From the NCBI GenBank assembly GCA_963701955.1, contig OY969694.1:2666001-2730000 (forward strand): 64,000 bases of DNA, written 5' to 3'. This document shows, piece by piece, positions 57,466 through 64,000 of the stretch. The notes below the pieces were generated by a model. It saw only the letters and a program-made list of their open reading frames with translations, made no database searches and was not told the origin of the DNA. The DNA comes from Bog-473 sp963701955 (GTDB taxonomy: Bacteria > Actinomycetota > Acidimicrobiia > Acidimicrobiales > RAAP-2). The position numbers and the translations under genes were made by a program. Numbering within the stretch: the stretch's first letter is position 1; every line of letters starts with the position of its first letter.

Positions 57466-58989
57466 ATGACCTGGAACTACGAACTGTTCATTGACGGGGC
57501 ATGGACGTCCGAAGGGGCGTCGGGTTCAATCGAAGTGCTGGACCCCGCGACCGAAGAGGTGATCGGGTCCGTCCCCGAGGCCTCGACGAAGACCGCCGTG
57601 CGGGCCATCGAGGCGGCGCGCCGGGCCTTCGACGAGGGGCCGTGGCCCTACATGAAGCCGGCCGGAGCGCGCCGCCAGGTTGGTCGCGATGGCCGAGATC
57701 CTCGAGGCACGGGCCGGGGACCTCCGCGAGCTGATCGTCGCCGAGACCGGATCGACGGGCTTCCTCACCGACGCGGTGCAGGGAGCGGGGTCGATCGGGA
57801 TGCTGCGCTCGAACGCGGCGATCGTCGAGCAGCCGTTCCCGTGGGTCGAGAACGCCATGCCGACCGGCGGCCCGACCGGGCTGGGCGGCAGCGCCGATCG
57901 TCCGCGAGCCGATCGGCGTGGTGGCGGCAATCACGCCGTTCAACTTCCCCTTCATGCTGAACGTGGTCAAGGTGGCGCCCGGCCTTGGCCGTCGGCTGCA
58001 CGGTGGTGCTGAAGCCGCACCCGTGGACGCCGCTCGACGCCATGATGATCGCCGAGGCGGCCGCGGAAGCGGGTATTCCGCCGGGCGTGCTCAACGTGAT
58101 CACCGGGCACGGCGAGGTCGGCGACGAGCTGACGTCGAACCCGATGGTCGACATGGTCACCTTCACGGGGTCGACGGCGACCGGGCGCCGCATCATGGCG
58201 TCTGCCGCCGGGACGGTGAAGAGGGTCCAACTCGAGCTCGGCGGCAAGAGCGCCACGGTGGTGCTGGGTGACGTGGGCGAGGACTACGCCCGCTCCATCG
58301 GCTTCGGTCAGGTCCTCATGCACTGCGGTCAGGGCTGCGTGATCCATACGCGGGTGCTGCTGCCCGAGCACCTCCTCGACGCCTACAAGGAAGGCCTGGA
58401 GGCGATGCGGCCGATGATCACGATCGGCGACCCTCGTGCCGAGGACACCGTGCTGGGCCCGCTCATCCGCGAGCAGCAGCGGGCACGGGTCGAGGGCTAC
58501 GTGGCCTCGGGACTCGAGCAGGGCGCCGAGCTCCTCTGTGGCGGGAAGCGCCCCGAGGGCATGGACAAGGGCTTCTACTTCGAGCCGACGGTGTTCGTGA
58601 GCAGCAATGACCTGCGCATCGCCCAGGAGGAGATCTTCGGGCCGGTGCTCACCGTGGTGCCGTACTCGGGCTCGGACGAGGACGCGGTGCGGTTGGCCAA
58701 CGACTCCATCTACGGCCTTGGTGGCGGCGTCGTGTCGACTTCGGACTCCCGGGCCTTCAACGTCGCCCGTCAGATCCGGGCCGGACTCGTGACCGTGCAG
58801 AAGGTCGGCACCGAGCCGCTGGCCGACGTCGGTCCCGGCGGAGGCCAGGGACCCGGGTGGGGCTCGCAGTTCACGGGCATCGGACAGAGCGGGGCCTTCG
58901 GTGGCTACAAGCAGTCGGGCTTGGGCCGTGAGTGGGGCCGCCACGGGTTGGAGGACTTCACGGAGGTGAAGAACCTGGCCTGGAGCTGA
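57466..58989 (+). CDS. NAD(P)-dependent aldehyde dehydrogenase
   Basis: Third aldehyde dehydrogenase, about 507 residues. MTWNYELFIDGAWTSEGASG, PATEEVIGSVPEASTKTAVR, EPIGVVAAITPFNFPFMLNV, VVLKPHPWTPLDAMMIAEAA, VTFTGSTATGRRIMASAAGT, Glu in VQLELGGKSATVVLGDVGED, Cys in VLMHCGQGCVIHTRVLLPEH, LRIAQEEIFGPVLTVVPYSG and AFGGYKQSGLGREWGRHGLE. Frameshifts near 57670, 57890 and 57985. ATG 57466 has GGAGAGGACCGG upstream. Same strand as the P450, so it may oxidise the aldehyde derived from the P450 product. Confidence 0.93.
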
Positions 58990-59036
58990 CGGGTCGCCTC
59001 GTCGAGGGCGCGCTCGCTGCCCTGTTGTCGCTGTGT

Positions 59037-60243
59037 TCAGCCGTCGATGCCGAGGTCGGCCAGGACCTGTGCCGTGTCGGCTCCGAGCTCCGATGCCTGC
59101 TCCGTGACCGGGCGCGGCGTGAGGGTCAGTGACGGTGAGGCCGGCGGGTACCGGAAGGGTGGGCCGGCGAGCCCGGCGCTGACGGAGGCCATGGAGACGT
59201 CGAGGAGCCAGCGTCCGCCTGAGCGGATCTTCTCGAGGCAGGCGTCGGCCGCCGTGAGCCCCGTGAGCGGATCGGCGATGGCATCGGCACAGAACAGTGG
59301 ACCGTCATCGGTCACCGTCACGAGTCCGCCGGCTGCAGCGGCGTCGTCGCCGAACGCAACGCGTTGGGCGTCTTCGCCGGATCGGCCGTAGCCGGTGATG
59401 GAGACCCACACCTGAGGGCCGCCGCGAGCGACGGCGGTCTGCGCGTCAAGGCCGAACTGCGCCAGCGCACGCGGGCGGCTTGCTTCGATGACGATATCCG
59501 CTCGTCGGATGAGCTCATGGAGGATGCGGACACCCTGCGTGGTCTGGAGGTCGAGCGCGACGGATCGTTTGCGACCGTTCAAGAGGTCGTAGAAGGCGCG
59601 GGCGCCGCGGCGTGCTCCGTCGGGTCGTTGTCGTCGACTCAACCTTGATGACGGTGGCGCCGGACCCGGCCAGGAGATCACCGCACAGAGGGCCCGCCCA
59701 CAGCGCAGAGAGATCGATGACGAGAGTGCCGGCAACGTCGGGTCGGGGCGGCGCCTCTCCGAGCCGCGCTGCCAGCACACCGGCACGTGGAGGTGTACCA
59801 CCGGGTTGGGTCGCTTCGCCGACGCGAGCGACCGGAAGCCCGAGCAGGAGGGCCCGCTGGTGCAAGGCGTCGGGATCGCGCGTGGCGCAGGCTGGTGGCC
59901 ACGGCGGACCACATGGCGGGCGCAGAGGTGGGTGTGGCGTCGAGTTCGAGCCAGGCGGGGACCATCTCCATGTCCTCGTCGCGGGGAAGCGAGACGGCCA
60001 TGAACCCGTCGGCGCAGGGCAACAGGCGGCAACTGCCGCCACAGCTCGTGGCGCCTCGCCGCCAGAGGCCCATCAGCGCGGCCCGCTCGCCCAGGAGAGC
60101 AAGGGTGTCCAGTCCGGGGAAGGCCGGCCCAGTCGCTCGACTCCTTCCACCAGGCCCTCGGGCGGCCCGAGCGGCTCGTCGGGCAGCCCCGTCAGGGCCA
60201 TGGCGCCGCTGTTCGCCCAGCGCTCCACCGGCAGGTCGTCCAC
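59037..60243 (-). CDS. CaiB/BaiF-family CoA-transferase (compact)
   Basis: Family III CoA-transferase of about 400 residues. It reads VDDLPVERWANSGAMALTGL, LDTLALLGERAALMGLWRRG, CADGFMAVSLPRDEDMEMVP, TLVIDLSALWAGPLCGDLLA with GSGATVIKVES (CoA-binding start of CaiB folds), LLNGRKRSVALDLQTTQGVR, GPQVWVSITGYGRSGEDAQR and LLDVSMASVSAGLAGPPFRY, ending LADLGIDG. It differs from the neighbours by an N-terminal extension of about 170 residues before the CaiB signature, a permuted arrangement seen in some actinobacterial members. Frameshifts near 60110, 59890, 59780, 59635 and 59600. Divergent from the crotonase by about 15 bp. Confidence 0.82.
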
Positions 60244-60257
60244 GTCGGCAGGGTAAC

Positions 60258-61254
60258 GTCTCGCGATCCTCGAACCTCTGAGCGCCGAAGCACTGCTCGC
60301 CGAGTTGCGCAGCGCAGTCACTCCTGAGCGCACCGCTGCCGTCCTGGTCGATCTGCACGACGGTCTGGCGGACCCCGGGTGAGCACGCCGCAGGAGAACC
60401 GGGCGAGCCTGCCCTTCGTCGTCGTCGGCGTGACTCACGGTTCGGTCGCCGAGCGCTGGCTCGACCTGTGCGACGTGGTGGTCGACGAGGGCGACCCGGC
60501 ACTGGACCGGATCGCTGCGAACGTCGCCGAGCCAACCCATCACCGCGGCGACCTTGGCGCTGTTGCTGCGCGCGGCAGGACCGCCTCTCGGTGGGCGAGG
60601 GTCTCGTGGCCGAGTCGGCGGCGTACTCGGTCCTCCAGTCCGGGCCCGAGTTCGCGGCGTGGCGGGCGACTCGTCCCGCCGGGCCGAGAGGCCGACCGGG
60701 ATCGGGACCACGAATCAGGGTCGAGCGGGATGGTGACCATGTTCTCCGATCACGCTGACCCGTCCGGAACGGATGAATGCCCTCGACGCGACAATGCGGG
60801 ACGAGCTGGTCGAGGCGCTCACTTGGCTGCCGCAACGAGCGACGTGGCACGGGTGGAGCTGCGGGGCGAGGGCAAGGCCTTCTGCGCCGGCGGCGACCTG
60901 GACGAGTTCGGCAGCAGGTCGGATCCGGCGACGGCGCACCTCATCCGGTTGGAGCGCAGCGTCGGGCGGACGCTCTCGCGGCTCGGAGAAGTCGACCGTG
61001 ACGTACCTGCACGGCGCGTGCATGGGTCCGGAATTGAGCTCGCCGCCTTCACCGACCGGGTCGTGGCCGCGCCCGACACGCAGATCGCACTGCCCGAGAT
61101 CCGCCTCGGCCTGGTGCCGGGCGCCGGCGGGACGGTCAGCCTGACGCACCGGATCGGGCGTCTGCGGACGGCATGGTTGGCGTTCTCCGGCATCCAGCGA
61201 TCGACGCCACGACCGCTCTCGTCGTGGGGCCTGGTCGACGAACTCGCGTCGTAG
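60258..61254 (+). CDS. Crotonase-family protein with extra N-terminal domain
   Basis: About 330 residues. The first 130 or so (LAILEPLSAEALLAELRSAV, LPFVVVGVTHGSVAERWLDL, DRLSVGEGLVAESAAYSVLQ, SGPEFAAWRATRP) precede a crotonase domain: TLTRPERMNALDATMRDELV, GEGKAFCAGGDLDEFGSRSD (oxyanion hole), YLHGACMGSGIELAAF (after bridging), VVAAPDTQIALPEIRLGLVP and GAGGTVSLTHRIGRLRTAWL. The N-terminal domain with AESxAYSxLxxGPEFAAW is known from mycobacterial crotonases. Frameshifts near 60375, 60535, 60570, 60690, 60825 and 61005. Start codon unclear. Likely acts on the acyl-CoA made by the flanking transferases. Confidence 0.8.
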
Positions 61255-61267
61255 CCCGATGCACGGG

Positions 61268-62473
61268 TCAGCCGAGCGCGCCGCCTTCGCGCAGGGCTGT
61301 GATGGCGTCCCAGTCGAGTCCTGCTTCGAGGAGGACCTCTTCGGTGTGCTGGCCCAACTCGGGGGCGGGCCCGGGGGGCGCGGTGACGTGACCCGAGAAG
61401 TGCGCCGGCGCCGCCACAATGCGGTAGTCGCTGCCATCGTGCGCGGTCACCGAGGGGAGGAACCCGTTGGCGTCGACCTGGGGGTGGGTGTGGAGCTCGG
61501 ACGGGCGCAGCACCGGGGCCCACACGCCGCTGAAGCCGGTGAACTTCTCCTTGATCTCGTCAAGGGTCAGCGTGCTGAAGACCGCGTCGAGCTCGTGGAC
61601 GAGTGCGGAGCGGTTCTCGTATCGATGGGCGGCGCTGTCGTAGCGGGCGTCGGTGATCAGATCCGGGCGACCGAGGAGCGTGCAGAACTCGTCCCAGAAG
61701 CGGTCCGGTTGCAGGCAGACGAAGTAGATCCAGCGGTCGTCCTTGGTGGCGTAGCCGTTGACGAGCGGGTTGGGCGCCATGGTGCGGTCGCCGTAGGACG
61801 CGATGTCGCCCATGTAGGGACTGCCGGTGATGTCGGGCGACAGCGCCCACATGCCCACGTGCAGCAGTGACACGTCGACGACCGAGGTCTCGCCCGTGTT
61901 GGCGCGCTTGAAGAGCGCGAAGCCGATGGCGCCGGCGATCGTGTTGGCTCCCTGGAGATCGAAGAAGGCGGGTGGTTGCGGCAGTGGCTCGATGCCGCCC
62001 GGGGTCATTTTGAAGGCCATGCCGCTACTGGCCCAACCGCATGCCATGTCGTACCCACCGACGTCGGCCATCGGGCCTTCGGGACCCCAGCCCGTGCCGC
62101 GCACGTAGATGATGTCGGGGTTGATGGCCCGGATGTCGTCGACGTCGATGCGCAGCTTGGCGCGGATGGGCGCCAGGTTCGATGTCACGAAGACGTCCGC
62201 GGTGCGGACGATGGCGGCCAGGGCGTCGCGCCCGCCGTCGGTGGTCAGGTCACAGGTGACGCTGCGCTTGCCCCGATTGGGGATCTCGATGAAGGGGTTG
62301 GGCCCGCCCCCGCCGAGGTTGAGCATGTTGAGCAGCGCCCGCTGCGGGTCCCCGTTGGGCGGCTCGACCTTGATGACGTCGGCCCCGAGGTCGGCGAGCA
62401 CGGCGCCGGCGGCCGGGACGAAGGTCCAGTTGGCCACCTCGACGACGCGCACTCCCTGCAACGGGCCAGCCAT
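61268..62473 (-). CDS. CaiB/BaiF-family CoA-transferase
   Basis: Intact 401-residue family III CoA-transferase. MAGPLQGVRVVEVANWTFVP, AAGAVLADLGADVIKVEPPN, IEIPNRGKRSVTCDLTTDGG, INPDIIYVRGTGWGPEGPMA, DVGGYDMACGWASSGMAFKM, FFDLQGANTIAGAIGFALFK, VVDVSLLHVGMWALSPDITG and NPLVNGYATKDDRWIYFVCL. It is clearly related to the enzyme at 53197 (shared VEVAxxTFVPAA, ILADxGAxVIKVE, VSLLxVGMWAxSP). Convergent with the crotonase (13 bp). Substrate unknown. Confidence 0.95.
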   Translation of the reverse strand: MAGPLQGVRVVEVANWTFVPAAGAVLADLGADVIKVEPPNGDPQRALLNMLNLGGGGPNPFIEIPNRGKRSVTCDLTTDGGRDALAAIVRTADVFVTSNLAPIRAKLRIDVDDIRAINPDIIYVRGTGWGPEGPMADVGGYDMACGWASSGMAFKMTPGGIEPLPQPPAFFDLQGANTIAGAIGFALFKRANTGETSVVDVSLLHVGMWALSPDITGSPYMGDIASYGDRTMAPNPLVNGYATKDDRWIYFVCLQPDRFWDEFCTLLGRPDLITDARYDSAAHRYENRSALVHELDAVFSTLTLDEIKEKFTGFSGVWAPVLRPSELHTHPQVDANGFLPSVTAHDGSDYRIVAAPAHFSGHVTAPPGPAPELGQHTEEVLLEAGLDWDAITALREGGALG

Positions 62474-62535
62474 GATGCTGCCCCGATCTGCTCTCTGCCG
62501 TCGAGAGATGGGTACACCCTATTTCCGGCCGGGGA

Positions 62536-63009
62536 TCAGGCCAGCCCGGCTCGGCCGGGCGACCTCGTTCGAGCCCTCGGTCGAAGGGGTCGTCACTCAG
62601 ATAGGGCGAGACGGCGATGCACGTCGAGGGAGCGGGCCAGGTCCTCGGGGCGGTCGTCGACGAAGACAGCTGCGGCGACGTCTGCGGGGAGGTGTCGTGG
62701 TCCGGTAGCAGCCGTCGGCATCCCGACCGTCCTTGGCGAAGAAGGCGTCGACGAGGCGTCCACGCCGAGCTCCTCGGCGCGGACCCGTGCATAGGCGTCG
62801 CCGCCCGCGCTCCAGAGGATCGACCCGCCGGCCCTCCGCGGCGAGGTGCTCGAGGATGGCGCGGGCGCGCTGGGCGCAACGACGTGCCCGTGAGGGAGTC
62901 GATCAGGCAGCCGTCGACGTCGAAGATCCAGCACTCGGGCCGGGGCGGTTGGCGAGGCGCGAGGCGGAGGACGGGTCGGATCGTCGCTGGCCAGGCGATC
63001 GGCGGGCAT
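62536..63009 (-). CDS. HAD-superfamily hydrolase
   Basis: Small HAD phosphatase of about 155 residues. After MPADRLASDDPTRPPPRASP and a shift near 62940 comes motif I ECWIFDVDGCLIDSLTG (nucleophile Asp in DVDG), then RRVILWSAGGDAYARVRAEE (motif II Ser), LGVDAFVDAFFAKDGRDADG (Lys) and motif III AAAVFVDDRPEDLARSLDVH. Frameshifts near 62940, 62830, 62755, 62700 and 62590. The C-terminus probably ends at TGA 62536-62538 (SPYLSDDPFDRGL... RAGLA). Divergent from the acyl-CoA synthetase. Substrate unknown. Confidence 0.75.
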
Positions 63010-63015
63010 TATTGG

Positions 63016-63021
63016 TATACT
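63016..63021 (+). promoter_or_regulatory. Possible -10 element
   Basis: TATACT lies in a rare AT-rich patch (ATTATTGGTATACTCTATTC) 10 bp before the ATG of the acyl-CoA synthetase gene. No convincing -35 element is seen; the patch lies between divergent genes and could equally be part of an operator. Confidence 0.25.
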
Positions 63022-63030
63022 CTATTCGCC

Positions 63031-64000
63031 ATGCAACACCCTTGGGATCGGCGGCTGGGATTCTGGTATCATCGCCGAGGAATATCCCGGATCAGCCGGC
63101 GGTCGTGGCGTGCCCGTCGGGCGTGACGCTGACCTTTGCGGAGCTGGCGGGACGGGCCCACCAGCTCGTGCACGGGCTGCGGGCGCGGGGGCTCGGTGCC
63201 GGCGACATCTTCGCCTACGCGCTGCCGAACGACGTCGACATGCTCGTGGTGGCAGCTGGCGGCGCAGGAGGGCGGGTTCGCCTCCATCGCGCTGAATCCG
63301 GCGCTCTCGGGCGCCGAGGTCCGGCAGATTGTGGATCACTCGGGAGCGGTGGCCGTGGTCCTGCACCACGACTTCGCGGACCGGGCGGACCAGCTGTCGG
63401 GGACCGGGTCGGTCGCGCTCCGCGTCTCGGTCGGGGGCGACATCCCCGGCTTCACGAGCGAACGAGGAGCTGGTCGACGGCCAGCCGACGACGGAGCCGG
63501 CGGACCGCGTGCTGGGCCTCCCCATCAACTACTCGTCGGGCACGACCGGTCAGCCCAAAGCGGTCGATCCGGCCGCGCTCGCGCGCCGTCGACCCGTCGG
63601 TGGCCGCCGATCGGCGCCAAGACGTTCGGCCACGCCTTCCAGTTCCAGCCGCTCGACGGGGGTGCACCTCGTTTCGGCGGGCATGCACCACGGGGGCTGC
63701 CAGGGCTTCTATCTCGGCGCGCTCAACGTCGGCCAGGCGGTGGCGATCCTCGGGAAGTTCGACCCCGAGGCGACGCTCGACGCCATCGCGCGCGCACCGC
63801 GTCACCACCGCGTACATGGTCCCGACGCAGTTCGTCCGGTTACTCCGGCTGCCCCAGGATGTGAAGGACCGCTACGACGTCTCGAGCCTGGAGGTCGTCG
63901 TCCACTCGGCCGCGCCGTGCCCGCTCGAGGTCAAGAAGCAGATGATGGAGTGGTGGGGGCCCGTCATCTGGGAGACGTACGGCGGCATGGAGGGCGCGGC
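63031..64000 (+). CDS. Acyl-CoA synthetase (AMP-binding), truncated by window edge
   Basis: Adenylate-forming enzyme activating a carboxylic acid to its CoA thioester. Start ATG 63031 (MQHPW), then one extra base gives GGWDSGIIAEEYPDQPAVV. GVTLTFAELAGRAHQLVHGL and FASIALNPALSGAEVRQIVD follow. Motif A3 is PINYSSGTTGQPKAV (about 63520), HLVSAGMHHGGCQGFYLGAL matches A4, and WWGPVIWETYGGMEGAA is the A5 region at the right edge. Frameshifts near 63045, 63255, 63462, 63580 and 63795. The C-terminal half lies beyond 64000. It would supply CoA thioesters to the neighbouring CoA-transferases and crotonase. Confidence 0.9.

Noticed and set aside
1..64000. Programmed ribosomal frameshifting as an explanation for the many broken genes
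   Set aside because: Breaks occur in unrelated genes, at many positions and in both directions, without slippery heptamers or shared downstream structures.

Overview
The window is very GC-rich and the genes are actinobacterial in character: a mycothiol-dependent maleylpyruvate isomerase-like enzyme, an EthA-like Baeyer-Villiger monooxygenase, SCO6880/SCO6881-type conjugation genes, a DUF5134 protein, mycobacteria-like crotonases and CaiB-type CoA-transferases, and a SenX3/RegX3-like two-component pair. Together with secreted proteins built from repeats of the type GYWxVASDGGVFxYGDA, this suggests an actinobacterium, probably of the Acidimicrobiia. That assignment is an inference; there is no rRNA here to confirm it. 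About two thirds of the protein genes can only be read by changing frame once or several times, usually in G/C runs, although protein similarity continues across the breaks. I treat these as real genes damaged by assembly or sequencing indels and annotate each over its full span.

Layout. 1-9.4 kb: a lipid/ketone-type catabolic area with two TetR repressors. One faces a crotonase across a near-perfect 28-bp palindrome; the other faces an operon of a metal-dependent hydrolase, an EthA-like monooxygenase and a short-chain dehydrogenase. An exporter with a MerR regulator and a TfoX-like protein follow. 9.4-15.7 kb: a FUSC-type membrane protein, a secreted GH5 endoglycoceramidase-like enzyme, a VOC protein, CorA, and a decayed second copy of the GH5 C-terminus. 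16.1-22.6 kb: a co-oriented copper cluster (two membrane proteins including DUF5134, a secreted-repeat protein, an HMA copper chaperone, a Cu P-type ATPase with an extra C-terminal domain, and a PHM-like copper monooxygenase). 23.7-26.5 kb: tRNA-Glu, ctaA, ctaB and a TlpA-like thioredoxin, the haem A/cytochrome oxidase assembly functions. 26.5-32.7 kb: MFS exporter plus ABC exporter operon, serS, a mycothiol-dependent enzyme and a metallo-beta-lactamase-fold hydrolase. 32.7-37.0 kb: a secreted CAP protein with six 42-residue repeats, and a response regulator/histidine kinase pair.

37.3-49.2 kb carries a type IV secretion/conjugation-like gene set (DUF6112 pilin-like protein, TrbL/VirB6-like protein, SCO6880-like protein, VirB4-like ATPase, VirD4-like coupling ATPase). 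It is split in the middle by about 5.8 kb containing a sulfatase, a Nudix hydrolase, a PASTA lipoprotein, a secreted GH26-like enzyme and a DUF1275 protein. No relaxase is visible. 49.1-50.9 kb is an ECF42-type sigma factor with its DGPF partner. 51-64 kb is a second catabolic region: three aldehyde dehydrogenases, three CaiB-type CoA-transferases, a P450, a crotonase, an isochorismatase-like protein, a HAD hydrolase and a truncated acyl-CoA synthetase. It looks like degradation of a hydrophobic (terpenoid- or steroid-like) substrate through CoA thioesters.

The most noteworthy points are the interrupted relaxase-less type IV system, the copper ATPase plus copper monooxygenase cluster, the six-repeat CAP protein, and the large insertion in the histidine-kinase ATPase domain.
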